Origin: Incurvaria masculella | Taxonomy: Eukaryota; Arthropoda; Insecta; Lepidoptera; Incurvariidae | DNA length: 64,000 nucleotides | Assembly: GCA_946894095.1 (NCBI GenBank) | Contig: OX335654.1 | Coordinates: 19,849,687-19,913,686 of the forward strand | Reading direction: 5' to 3' | Shown here: positions 52,406 through 63,856 of the stretch, one piece after another | Numbering within the stretch: the stretch's first letter is position 1 | Layout of the letters: every line of letters starts with the position of its first letter | Notes under the pieces: model-generated | The model's input: only the letters and a program-made list of their open reading frames with translations | Told to the model about the DNA's origin: nothing | Databases searched by the model: none | Translations under genes and position numbers: made by a program

Positions 52406-52945
52406 CTGTTTTTTTACTTTTTATTGTTAATGGTGTATAGTATATAATTATAGCGTAGGTTATACTTAATTTATTTACACATATAAAAAAATATTACATA
52501 ATAATAGGTTTTGGTAAAAGTTTTTACCTGAGAAACAATTTTAAAAAGTATAAACGTAAAATAAAACAAAACAATAAAAAGTAAAATAACACTTTTAAAA
52601 AGGATAAACGTGAGACGATGGAGAAATAATTTCCATACAACGAGCGCGCAAAAAATTACGCCACGCGACTTACAACATTATATCGCCGTTCATAGCGCCC
52701 CGTAGCGCAGTGATGAAAACGTAGAAAAATCTAATTTTTTGTCTCCCAAATTGATAGGTAAACTGATAAAAAAAAGAATTATTTTTCAATAAACCTGATG
52801 GTCGTTACGTCATTCTTCATTAGTAGTGAGAGCCGAAACAAAGGCCAAATTCCTCCCGCGGCACAAGTGAAGTAAATTTACTTTTTTGTACTAAGCAGGT
52901 ACCTACGTCGCTTATTCCAAGGAATGTGACAAGTAGTGTCGACAC
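52406..52945. other. No gene recognised
   Basis: Very AT-rich, with AAAAAGTATAAACGTAAAAT-like internal near-repeats at about 52540 and 52590. Possibly the body of a repeat headed by the tRNA-like sequence. Confidence 0.35.
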
Positions 52946-52947
52946 TT

Positions 52948-53263
52948 TTTTGGGTTCCGTACCCAAAGGGTGAAAACGGAACCCTATTACTAAGCCTCTG
53001 CTCTCCGTCCGTCCGTCCGTCCGTCCGTCCGTCCGTCCGTCCGTCCGTCTGTCACAGGGCTCTATCTCATGAACCGTAATAGGTAGGCAGCTGAAATTTT
53101 CACAGAGTGTGTATTTATTTTGCCGCTATAAAACAAATAGGTAAATTAAAAAAATATATAAAAGTTAAAGGGGGGCCCATACAAAAGAAACGTGATTTTT
53201 GGTGTTGATGGTACGGAACCCTTCGTTTGCGAGTCCGACTCGCACTTGGCCCGTTTTTTAGTT
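52948..53263 (-). mobile_element. GGAC-repeat element, minus strand, complete
   Basis: TGGGTTCCGTACCCAAAGGG, GTGAAAACGGAACCCTATTA, an array of about 10 GTCC units (53007-53048), GATGGTACGGAACCCTTCG, GAGTCCGACTCGCACTTGGC. Confidence 0.85.
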
Positions 53264-53635
53264 CAATTTGCTCTTCTGTGGTCGCCTGGAACGCAGTATC
53301 CTCTATTTAGCTGCTATTTGCCGCGGCAGCGAGTGCCGCGTCTTTTGTCGTTTGAACATCTTTTGTTCGACGTTGGCGACGTTGTCGTCGTTGTTCGTCG
53401 TTGTTGATGTCGAAAACGGAACCCTATGCGCGCTCGTCGATTGTATCTCGTTCACTCGCGTCAGTCGCGCGGTCGCGCCGCGCCGAAGTGTCTTATAATA
53501 TTTGGACGCTCGTCCGCTGCGCCACAGAGCAGCGCTGTGCAACAATCGAATAATGTAGATTTGTATTCGAATGAATCGAATAACGGGAACAATCGAATAA
53601 TTCGATTGTTTTTATTCGCAATCGCCTATCGCTAG
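53264..53635. other. Unassigned spacer before the satellite
   Basis: Moderately GC-rich with a GTCGTCGTTGTTCGTCGTTG patch and, at 53545-53620, repeated TCGAATAA/ATCGAATAAT motifs including AATTCGATTGTTTTTATTCG. Overlapping short frames on both strands without domains. Confidence 0.4.
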
Positions 53636-56600
53636 TCTACGACCAGTGTTTCCAATGATATAACGAAAACAAATTTTGACATGACAGACAGGTAGATCAG
53701 GTCGGGGCGTTTATATTGAGTGGTCGCTTGATGGGTCTACGATCAGTGTTTCCCATGATATAACGAAAACCAATTTTGACATGACAGACAGGTAGATCAG
53801 GTCGGGGCGTTTATTTTGAGTGGTCGCATGATGGGTCTAAGACCAGTGTTTCCCATGATATAACAAAAAACAATTTTGACATGACAAACAGGTAGATTAG
53901 GTCGGGGCGTTTATTTTGAGTGGTTGCATGATGGGTCTACGACCAGTGTTTCCCATGATATAACGAAAACAAATTTTGACATGACAGACAGGTAGATCAG
54001 ATCGGGGCGTTTATATTGAGTGGTCGCTTGATGGGTCTACGATCAGTGTTTCCCATGATATAACGAAAACCAATTTTGACATGACAGACAGGTAGATCAG
54101 GTCGGGGCGTTTATTTTGAGTGGTCGCATGATGGGTCTAAGACCAGTGTTTCCCATGATATAACAAAAAACAATTTTGACATGACAGACAGGTAGATTAG
54201 GTCGGGGCGATTATTTTGAGTGGTCGCATGATGGGTCTACGACCAGTGTTTCCCATGATATAACGAAAACAAATTTTGACATGACAGACAGGTAGATCAG
54301 ATCGGGGCGTTTATATTGAGTGGTCGCTTGATGGGCTTACGATCAGTGTTTCCCATGATATAACGAAAACAAATTTTGACATGACAAACAGGTAGATCTG
54401 GTCGGGGCGTTTATTTGGAGTGGTCGCATGATGGGTCTAAGACCAGTGTTTCCCATGATATAACAAAAAACAATTTTGACATGACAGACAGGTAGATTAG
54501 GTCGGGGCGTTTATTTTAAGTGGTCGCATGATGGGTCAACGACCAGTGTTTCCCATGATATAACGAAAACAAATTTTGACATGACAGACAGGTAGATCAG
54601 ATCGGGGCGTTTTTATTGAGTGGTCGCTTGATGGGTCTACGACCAGTGTTTTTCATGATATAACGAAAAAAAATTTTGACATGACAGACGGGTAGATCAG
54701 GTCGGGACGTTTAATTTGAGTGGTCGCATCATGGGTCTACAACCAGTGTTTCCCATGATATAACGAAAACAAATTTTGACATGAAAGACAGGTAGATCAG
54801 GTCGGGGCGTTTATTTTGAGTGGTCGCATGATGGGTCTACGACCAGTGTTTCCCATGATATTACGAAAACAAATTTTGACATGACAGACGGGTAGATCAG
54901 GTCGGGACGTTTACTTTGAGTGGTCGCATCATGGGTCTACGACCAGTGTTTCCCAAGATATAACGAAAACTAATTTTGACATGACAGACAGGTAGATCAG
55001 GTCGGGGCGTTTATTTTGAGTGGTCGCATGATGGGTCTACTACCAGTATTTCCCATGATATAACGAAAAAAAATTTTGACATGACAGGAAGTTAGATCAG
55101 GTCGGGGCGTTTATTTTGAGTGGTCGCATGATGGGTCTGCGACCAGTGTTTCCCATGATATAACGAAAACTAATTTAGACATGACAGACAGGTAGATCAG
55201 GTCGGGACGTTTACTTTGAGTGGTCGCATCATGGGTCTACGACCAGTGTTTCCCAAGATATAACGAAAACTAATTTTGACATGACAGGAAGTTCGATCAG
55301 GTCGGGGCGTTTATTTTGAGTGGTCGCATGATGGGTCTGCGACCAGTGTTTCCCATGATATAACGAAAACAAATTTTGACATGACAAACAGGTAGATCTG
55401 GTCGGGGCGTTTATTTGGAGTGGTCGCATGATGGGTCTAAGACCAGTGTTTCCCATGATATAACAAAAAACAATTTTGACATGACAGACAGGTAGATTAG
55501 GTCGGGGCGTTTATTTTGAGTGGTCGCATGATGGGTCTACGACCAGTGTTTCCCATGATATAACGAAAACAAATTTTGACATGACAGACAGGTAGATCAG
55601 ATCGGGGCGTTTATATTGAGTGGTCGCATGATGGGTCAACGACCAGTGTTTCCCATGATATAACGAAAACAAATTTTGACATGACAGACAGGTAGATCAG
55701 ATCGGGGCGTTTTTATTGAGTGGTCGCTTGATGGGTCTACGACCAGTGTTTTTCATGATATAACGAAAAAAAATTTTGACATGACAGACGGGTAGATCAG
55801 GTCGGGACGTTTAATTTGAGTGGTCGCATCATGGGTCTACAACCAGTGTTTCCCATGATATAACGAAAACAAATTTTGACATGAAAGACAGGTAGATCAG
55901 GTCGGGGCGTTTATTTTGAGTGGTCGCATGATGGGTCTACGACCAGTGTTTCCCATGATATTACGAAAACAAATTTTGACATGACAGACGGGTAGATCAG
56001 GTCGGGACGTTTACTTTGAGTGGTCGCATCATGGGTCTACGACCAGTGTTTCCCAAGATATAACGAAAACTAATTTTGACATGACAGACAGGTAGATCAG
56101 GTCGGGGCGTTTATTTTGAGTGGTCGCATGATGGGTCTACTACCAGTATTTCCCATGATATAACGAAAAAAAATTTTGACATGACAGGAAGTTAGATCAG
56201 GTCGGGGCGTTTATTTTGAGTGGTCGCATGATGGGTCTGCGACCAGTGTTTCCCATGATATAACGAAAACTAATTTAGACATGACAGACAGGTAGATCAG
56301 GTCGGGACGTTTACTTTGAGTGGTCGCATCATGGGTCTACGACCAGTGTTTCCCAAGATATAACGAAAACTAATTTTGACATGACAGGAAGTTCGATCAG
56401 GTCGGGGCGTTTATTTTGAGTGGTCGCATGATGGGTCTGCGACCAGTGTTTCCCATGATATAACGAAACTAATTTTGACATGACAGACAGGTAGATCAGG
56501 TCGGGGCGTTTATTTTGAGTGGTCGCATGATGGGTCTACTACCAGTATTTCCCATTATATAACGAAAAAAAATTTTGACATGACAGGAAGTTAGATCAGA

Positions 56601-57980
56601 TCGGGGCGTTTATATTGAGTGGTCGCTTGATGGGTCTACGATCAGTGTTTCCCATGATATAACAAAAAAAAATTTTGACATGACAGGAAGTTCGATCAGG
56701 TCGGGGCGTTTATTTTGAGTGGTCGCATGATGGGTCTGCGACCAGTGTTTCCCATGATATAACGAAACTAATTTTGACATGCCAGACAGGTAGATCAGGT
56801 CGGGGCGTTTATTTTGAGTGGTCGCATGATGGGTCTACGACCAGTGTTTCCCATGATATAACGAAAACAAATTTTGACATGACAGACAGGTAGATCAGAT
56901 CGGGGCGTTTATATTGAGTGGTCGCTTGATGGGTTTACGATCAGTGTTTCCCATGATATAACGAAAACAAATTTTGACATGACAAACAGGTAGATCTGGT
57001 CAGGGCGTTTATTTGGAGTGGTCGCATGATGGGTCTAAGACCAGTGTTTTTCATGATATAACGAAAACAAATTTTACATGACAGACGGGTAGAGGTCGGG
57101 ACGTTTAATTTGAGTGGTCGCATCATGGGTCTACAACCAGTGTTTCCCATGATATAACGAAAACAAATTTTGACATGACAGACAGGTAGATCAGGTCGGG
57201 GCGTTTATTTTGAGTGGTCGCATGATGGGTCTACGACCAGTGTTTCCCATGATATAATGAAAACAAATTTTGACATGACAGGAAGTTAGATCAGGTCGGG
57301 GCGTTTATTTTGAGTGGTCGCATGATGGGTCTGCGACCAGTGTTTCCCATGATATAACGAAAACTAATTTAGACATGACAGACAGGTAGATCAGGTCGGG
57401 ACGTTTACTTTGAGTGGTCGCATCATGGGTCTACGACCAGTGTTTTCCAAGATATAACGAAAACTAATTTTGACATGACAGGAAGTTCGATCAGGTCGGG
57501 GCGTTTATTTTGAGTGGTCGCATGATGGGTCTGCGACCAGTGTTTCCCATGATATAACGAAACTAATTTTGACATGACAGACAGGTAGATCAGGTCGGGG
57601 CGTTTATTTTGAGTGGTCGCATGATGGGTCTACTACCAGTATTTCCCATTATATAACGAAAAAAAATTTTGACATGACAGGAAGTTAGATCAGGTCGGGG
57701 CGTTTATTTTGAGTGGTCGCATGATGGGTCTGAGACCAGTGTTTCCCATGATATAACGAAAACTAATTTTGACATGACAGGAAGTTAGATCAGGTCGGGG
57801 CGTTTATTTTGAGTGGTCGCATGATGGTCTACGACCAGTGTTTCCCATGATATAACGAAAACAAATTTTGACATGACAGGGAAGGTAAATCAGGTCGGAG
57901 CGTTTATTTTGAGTGGTCACATGATGGGTCTACGACAAATGTTTCCCCAGATATAGCGAAAACATATTTGGTCATGACAT
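53636..57980 (+). repeat. 100-bp satellite array, ~43 units, with higher-order structure
   Basis: Consensus landmarks per unit: CGACCAGTGTTTCCCATGAT, ATAACGAAAACAAATTTTGA, CATGACAGACAGGTAGATCA, GGTCGGGGCGTTTATTTTGA, GTGGTCGCATGATGGGTCTA. The period is exactly 100 bp over most of the array, with a few 1-3 base deletions after 56460. The first ~900 bp are organised as a 3-unit (300-bp) block repeated; 54531-55366 recurs almost exactly at 55631-56466 (1,100-bp spacing, 11 units). Units at both edges are most diverged. Frames such as 55229-55456 minus exist only because of the repeat. Confidence 0.95.
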
Positions 57981-58084
57981 GACATGTACAACACATGAAA
58001 TTGAACTGAACCGTTCCTCCGAGATTAATATTGGGGTTTCTTTTCGTCATAGAATTTATTTTATTTTATTTTATTATATTTTTA

Positions 58085-58260
58085 ATTTTTATTATTATTT
58101 TATTTTAGCTATTTGTTGTTATAACGGTAAAATAAATACACACTCCGTGAACATTTCAGCTGCCTACCTAAGGCCCTGTGACAGACGGACGGACGGACGG
58201 ACAGCGGAGGCTTAGTAATAGGGTTTCGTTTTCACCCTTTGGGTACGGTACCCTAAAAAC
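58085..58260 (+). mobile_element. GGAC-repeat element, 3' half
   Basis: CTATTTGTTGTTATAACGGT, CATTTCAGCTGCCTACCTAA, (GGAC)4, TTAGTAATAGGGTTTCGTTT, GGGTACGGTACCCTAAAAAC. The head is missing. Confidence 0.8.
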
Positions 58261-58527
58261 GAACCAACAAAACAAAACATATTATTTATGTCATTTATTC
58301 TTTTCACGGAGTTTTCCTTCTGTTCATGTTATTAATTATTCTGTGCCGCCGACAAAAACTACAAAAATCCGCCCGCCGAGCTATCTGCCAAGGTCATGTG
58401 ACTTGTCCTGTTGCGACCCGTCCGCAATGGACGTACTGCAGACGCACGTTCCACGGGGAGGCGGATATTTGCGGCCGCCCCAATACTCGTAGTGCCCGCT
58501 AGGCTTGAGAAGGAGAATTTAGCATAA

Positions 58528-58630
58528 TTGCGTAACGACAGTCGTGGCATAATGGTTTTAGTGTCGTATTTTTGCTGCGAAGTTGAGAACCACACATATC
58601 GAAGTTCGGTTCCTGGAAACATCACTTTTT
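58528..58630 (+). mobile_element. tRNA-derived SINE head
   Basis: GTCGTGGCATAATGGTTTTA (A-box-like) and GTTCGGTTCCTG (B-box-like) lie about 70 bases apart. No cloverleaf closes, and no known body follows. Confidence 0.4.
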
Positions 58631-59505
58631 TATATTATAACAAATATTTTATTTATTTATGATATTTTTATTTATTTATATCTTGCTAACCGAACGTTAC
58701 TAACCAGTGTCAATTATTTCGGCTTTAGACCTCAATAACATTTGATTGAAAATTATACAGCGCCATCTATGAAGTTCAGCTGATGCTCGTAGGAATTTGG
58801 TTCGGAACTTTGTTACTGTCGCGATCCCGAAAGCGATCTCCGCGTGCGGAGAGTCGTGCGGAGAGGCGTGCGCCCGCTTCGAAACATCACAGCGGACTGA
58901 GGCTACCGAAATGGCGATAGATAGTCGCCAAGAGAACGAAAGGGAAAGGGATACTTTACGGTGCTCAGAAATTTTGTCGTAAGTCCAAAATTCATTTTTT
59001 TGATGCTTTGAATGAAAAATTGTGTCCAAATGCAACGATAATCATTCAAAAATTTGAAAATCATGCTGCAAATATAATGTGAGATTACTAGCACTGTAAT
59101 TAATACCAATTCTGAGAAATAAAGCATAATGTGAAAAAATCGACCTATTTTCGCGATTTTTTTCTATCGGGCCAATGTTATGCTATTGGAACAATAATCA
59201 TTCAGATTAAGCGGATATAAGTGAAGTTTCATATAACGCAATTTTAGCATGATTAGTTCAATATTCTCTGAGAAATTAAGACAAAGCTAAGTGCGATTTA
59301 GCGTCATATGGAGCCTTAACTAGTAGCTCTTTGAGCTGTTAGACGTCGCGAGTCTGTATTTTTGAACATTTGACATTTTTGATATTTTTTGCATTTGCAA
59401 GCAAAACGTATGTGGGTCAAAATCTTATGTGTGGCTTCTGGGTTTTTTTAAATATTTTAGCGACATTTACATATTTTATGTCGAAACAAATTAAGAAGAT
59501 GAAAA
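58631..59505. other. No gene recognised
   Basis: The overlapping frames 58700-59035 (minus) and 58797-58982 (plus) lack domains; about 58840-58870 has a short GCGGAGAG duplication. About 59297-59350 (TAGCGTCATATGGAGCCTTA) is shared with about 28027. Confidence 0.4.
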
Positions 59506-60634
59506 AAATATTTTTAAATAAAAAAAGGACCGCCTTCAAAAAAACCGGAACTAAAAAGCAAAAAATAATTGGTTACTTTTAATTAATGTACGAAAAGCTA
59601 TTTTAATTCTAACTAATTATGTACAATTTCTTAATTTTTAATCATCTTTTGAAGTCGGTGCCTTGGGTAGAGTTCGCTTCGCACGCTGCTGACCGAACAG
59701 ACACTATTTCAGCCGAACACACCCGAAGTCTACGAGAGCGTAAACAACCTGAGTCAGCAATGATTGGTCCACAGAGCATTTTGTCTAACTGGAGATGCCC
59801 TTAGCGTTGGTTTACGTGCAAGCTGATATCGATACAGCGCAGCGTACTGAAATTGGGTTTCAGCGATTATTATTAGTACTTTCGGGTTTATAAAGGCTGG
59901 ACTGGTGAAGGAGGACGTTAATTCGCTGCTCTGTGTTGATTGGTACTGCCCTGCGACATCGTTGTCTGAACGAGACGATTTCTGCCGAAATTGGTGAGAT
60001 ATGTACTAACCGCACACTTTCTCTCGTTTCGTTTTGACACGAAGTTGAGAGCAGACACCTCAAAGTCGCTACCTATTGTTTTCTGTTCTTTTTTATGTTT
60101 GTATTTTTTTTTGTTTTGTGTTATGTAGGTATTTAGGTAGAATAAAAAGTACAAGCTACACCTACCTAAATATTTATCATATAAGTGGTCGTTGTTTTTA
60201 TATTGGTTTGTTCGTAAGGTTTTCTTGTAAATATTTTGTTTTTATTGTATTAGGTATTTAGTTTAAGTATAAGGCATATTTAAATTACAAAGTACTTGCC
60301 TAAATACCTACTTACATACGTTTTTCCGACCAGTTTGTTTATGTAATTTTTGTTATTGTGTTTTGTTCAAGTAGGTAAATGTAAGTAGCTACCTACTTAT
60401 ATTTCTTTCTTTTCATATTTCTTTCATAGGTAATATTAATCTAACTACTTGCAGCCCTTAAAGAACGTCTACCCAAGGCACCGACTTCAAAAGATGATTA
60501 AAAATTAAGAAATTGTACATAATTAGTTAGAATTAAAATAGCTTTTCGTACATTAATTAAAAGTAACCAATTATTTTTTGCTTTTTAGTTCCGGTTTTTT
60601 TGAAGGCGGTCCTTTTTTTATTTAAAAATATTTT
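59506..60634. mobile_element. Foldback element with near-perfect 165-bp arms
   Basis: Left arm 59506-59670 (AATATTTTTAAATAAAAAAA ... GAAGTCGGTGCCTTGGGTAG) and right arm 60469-60634 are almost exact inverses, separated by about 800 bp. The loop is AT-rich at its right part and has no frame with a domain. The GAAGTCGGT motif links it to the family at 30569-31203. Confidence 0.85.
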
Positions 60635-60663
60635 ATTTTTTGCTTTTTAGTGGTGGCGTAACT

Positions 60664-60730
60664 TTTAAGTCAAGGTGGGCGAGCCCTCCTGCTCAACTTC
60701 ACATACAAAGTGGAAAGAAGATATACATAC
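60664..60730 (+). repeat. Truncated relative of the TTAA-flanked MITE
   Basis: AAGTCAAGGTGGGCGAGCCC, then ACATACAAAGTGGAAAGAAG, resembles the left end of 44402-44964. It is followed by ATACAATACAATACAATACA simple repeat. Confidence 0.55.
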
Positions 60731-60885
60731 ATATACAATACAATACAATACAATGAACGAGCATTAGCAGAAATACAACCATTGAGAAAGCTCATTTCTG
60801 ACGAAAGGTAGACCGGTAACTATCTGGATTCATGAGTTCACGGTTGATACGTACGATAATTGATACGATGAGATCACGTGAGATA

Positions 60886-60958
60886 GAGTGCTGTGACAGA
60901 CGGACGGACGGACGGACAGCGGAAGTTGGTGCCCTTTGGGAACGGAACCCTAAAAAGA
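60886..60958 (+). repeat. GGAC-repeat element, 3' fragment
   Basis: AGTGCTGTGACAGACGGACG, (GGAC)3-4, then CCCTTTGGGAACGGAACCCT. Confidence 0.8.
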
Positions 60959-61049
60959 CAAAACAACGAATGACCGGAACCGCTGAGCTTCTGAATTTCT
61001 CATCCTACCATCGTTCCGGATAGTCTGTTTCTTGCGTAAGTTTAAGTTG

Positions 61050-61696
61050 TATGAAAATGTGTACATATCGGCCTCGTTTATCCCCCCTTAACAGTTGAAT
61101 TTTGTAAAATCCGTTGTGAGCGAGCCTTTTCGTCTTAACAAGAAGTCACTGAAAATTTTAAGTTTCGAGGATAATTGGTTTCAGAGATCTCAACATGAGT
61201 GGTTTTCGCCTAAATGTGTTCATTTTGACCTGTTTTACCCCCCTAATAGTATAATTTCCAAAAATATTTTCTTCTTAAGAATTCCCATCTAAAACAAAAC
61301 ATACTCTGACATTTCTGGGTTCAGCGGCTCTAGAGATAGAAATGTGTACAATTTGCCCTCTTTTACCCCCCTTGAATACCCCCAACAGTTGAAGTAAAAA
61401 AAAACCTTTCATACTGAGCAATCTCACCCGAAAAGAAAGCTACTGTAACTAAAAAATCACTTTTCTGGGTTCGCGGGGTTAAGAAATTCGATGTTTGTTA
61501 TAGTTAAGTACCAAACTACTGAACCGATTTTGATAAAAAAAAAATGGGACCAACTAGAAAGTATAACCTTTCGAACAAAAAAAGAATTTTCCAAATCGGT
61601 CCACGGGTCTTCGAGTAATCGGTGAACATACATAAAAAAAAAAAAAAAAAAAGATTCCGACGAATTGATAACCTCCTCCTTTTTTGAAGTCGGTTA
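61050..61696 (-). repeat. Lepidopteran-type GAAGTCGGTT repeat, reverse orientation
   Basis: Ends with CGACGAATTGATAACCTCCT, then TTTTTTGAAGTCGGTTA at 61696, the inverse of the head at 30569. The upstream part has TTTACCCCCCTTAACAG-type motifs three times (about 61080, 61235, 61360), spaced 120-160 bases, and a poly(A) of about 19 at 61633-61651. Confidence 0.6.
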
Positions 61697-61788
61697 ATAA
61701 CGACGTCGTCGTGACCGATTTCGATGCAATCTTGAGATTTGAGCTTGAGCTTGAGAAAGCAATCTTCAGTTTTATTATTCGTTTGTAG

Positions 61789-61856
61789 GGTTCCGTACCT
61801 AAAGGGGTGCTAACGGGACCCTATGACTAAGCTTCCGGTGTCCGTCCGTCCGTGAA
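61789..61856 (-). repeat. GGAC-repeat element, end fragment
   Basis: TAGGGTTCCGTACCTAAAGG, GGACCCTATGACTAAGCTTC, GTCCGTCCGTCCGT; minus-strand tail only. Confidence 0.8.
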
Positions 61857-62318
61857 TTCGAGCAAAGAAACATTTGTCCAGAAGGGTGATTTTGAAAAAT
61901 AAGTAATTAAGATAAACCATAGCTCATCGCATTCACAGAAGGTCACATAAGTACCTAACTAAGGGTAGGTATTGTGTCGTAATATGGAGGGTCCGATTAC
62001 AGAATAAATAATAGTGGTCGGATCCAAAAAGATACCCACCGGCATCATAGGGCCAGATGACCAAGTCTGTGTGTGACTTCTGCAGTCACATTATTATTAT
62101 AACATCAACAGTAAACACAATTTTGGAAGCGGTGCCTCTGTGCCACAGTATAAGAAAGAGAACGGTAGGCAAACTCAAAACAGTTTTTGTAATAATCGTT
62201 TTATTAGTTGTATAAATTTCACGTAACATTCGGTTGAACTGGACCTAACCGAATATGACTAACAACGACAATATCATCAAATGCTTATGCTTTGTTTAAA
62301 CTGCGCTATATTATTCAA
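61857..62318. other. No gene recognised
   Basis: No repeat ends or coding signals seen. Confidence 0.4.
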
Positions 62319-62587
62319 CTAGCGGCCCGCTCCGGCTTCGCACGGGTATAAAATATATAGAGTATGTCACTTACTGAAAAAATGATTAACATCGATCCAT
62401 TAGTTTTGATTTATTCATTACTGCCCGTGGCCCGCACGCGTTAAATTTGGAGTAAAACAATTCCCCTTTCCTTATACCATGAGTATTTCCTGCTATCTTT
62501 GGAATATCTAAATTCATACACTACATTTTTACTTATTTACTTTTTAAATTTTTACCTATTTATTTTATTTTTACAGCAATTAATATA

Positions 62588-62806
62588 TTACAGAATGTCA
62601 TTATATACAACGTTCACAGCTTTATTGTCATTAGACAATACAAACATGTTTTCTCTAGAGGTTACTCTTGAAATAGCGACATACAGTTGGCCATGTGAAA
62701 AACAGTCAACGCTCAAATCTAAACCTGCAACGTTGAAGGTTTGACCCTGCGATTTATTAATGGTCATTGCAATTTTTAAATATGTAATATCTTCGAAAAT
62801 ATTCAT
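62588..62806 (-). pseudogene. Helitron PIF1-type helicase, C-terminal remnant
   Basis: The 72-residue minus frame reads IAMTINKSQGQTF, VAGLDLSVDCFSHGQLYVAIS, RVTSRENMFVL. TINK(S/A)QGQT and HGQLYVA-x-SR are motifs V-VI of the PIF1-like helicase at the end of Helitron Rep/helicase proteins. Walker motifs and the replication initiator domain are absent. Confidence 0.8.
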
Positions 62807-63225
62807 TTAAATCATATGCTGTAACGGGCCATATAGATCCATATTAAATCAACAATTTATTTAAGGTATTTAATTGGATAAGGATTAATGCTGTATTGGT
62901 TAAAATCACTTCGAAAATTATCCATTATTTGTCGTAAAAAGTAAATGACAAAAAAATGTTATTGTGGGATATCCATAAGAGATAGACATATACCATCGCG
63001 GAGTTTTCTGTAGACCTTTTCAATGTGTACAATACTTAGTACGTTATTTTGACAAATCTCGTAGGGTTCAGCCTGCGTTTGCAATGTAAGCGGAAAAATG
63101 TTTTTTTAAGCTATTGCATAGCTTCTATCGAGGGCCTTGAGCGCGGGGACCGAATCCAGAAATTCCGTAACGAAAAAAAACCTCACGCTCCCCACTCCAA
63201 CGGGCGATGCAGGTAGTGCTACTTC

Positions 63226-63280
63226 ACACCAGGGGGAGCGGGGCCGGGGGCGGCGGCGGGAGCGGCGGCGGGGGCGGGGT
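63226..63280. repeat. GC-rich run inside the Helitron
   Basis: GAGCGGGGCCGGGGGCGGCG and following; similar to about 42575-42650. Confidence 0.75.
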
Positions 63281-63559
63281 GGCATAAGTTGATACAAAAT
63301 GCTATGCAATAGCTTTACCGCGGCAGTCCCCGAGTGCCACACGTCTTTTTTTATGACATCACATTGGAAACCTCAAAAATAACAGTATTTCTCCACTATT
63401 TAATGGATGTTATTATACATATAAACCTTCCTCTTTAATCACTCTATCTATTAAAAAAAACCGCATCAAAATCCGTTGCGTAGTTTTAAAGATTTAAGCG
63501 AACATGGGGATATAGGGACAGAGAAAGCGACTTTGTTTTATACTATGTAGTGAGTAGTG

Positions 63560-63856
63560 ATGATGCAACGATGAAGGTACCAAGTCTAAGATTATATCGA
63601 TGATCTTATGTGACAAAGAATAATGGTCAACAGGTTAAAATAGGATAGCAAACGGAACGGTATTCAAGTTGCATTTATTTCAATCTACATAAGTACCTAT
63701 TCAATGATATGAGTAAATATAGTCAGTGATTTTTCCACTGCTTTTTCTCATCTATGCTTGTGACATCTTGCTCCGGGGCTTGACAAACGTGCACTATTGA
63801 AATAGCTTGCCCGCCAACTCAGGGTTATAAATTACTGTCACTTCTCTCTTTGGCAG
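63560..63856. other. Putative intron end, no repeat recognised
   Basis: Ends in a pyrimidine-rich tract, CACTTCTCTCTTTGGCAG, a strong splice acceptor. Confidence 0.4.

Larger units (their letters stand above)
62319..63559 (-). mobile_element. Helitron, internally deleted, minus strand
   Basis: On the minus strand the element begins TCACTACATAGTATAAAACA (63553; or TCACTACTCACTACATAG from 63559, which follows an A) and ends GCGAAGCCGGAGCGGGCCGC then TAG, with a GC-rich hairpin just before CTAG and T as the next base. A 5' TC, 3' CTRR, a subterminal hairpin and insertion between A and T define Helitrons. Inside are a helicase C-terminal remnant and the GC-rich block 63228-63280. At about 1.24 kb it lacks the Rep nuclease and most of the helicase, so it cannot move on its own. 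Confidence 0.75.

Noticed and set aside
53636..57980. Possible CRISPR array
   Set aside because: The period is 100 bp with no alternation of constant repeat and unique spacer; the whole unit is conserved, and the DNA is eukaryotic.
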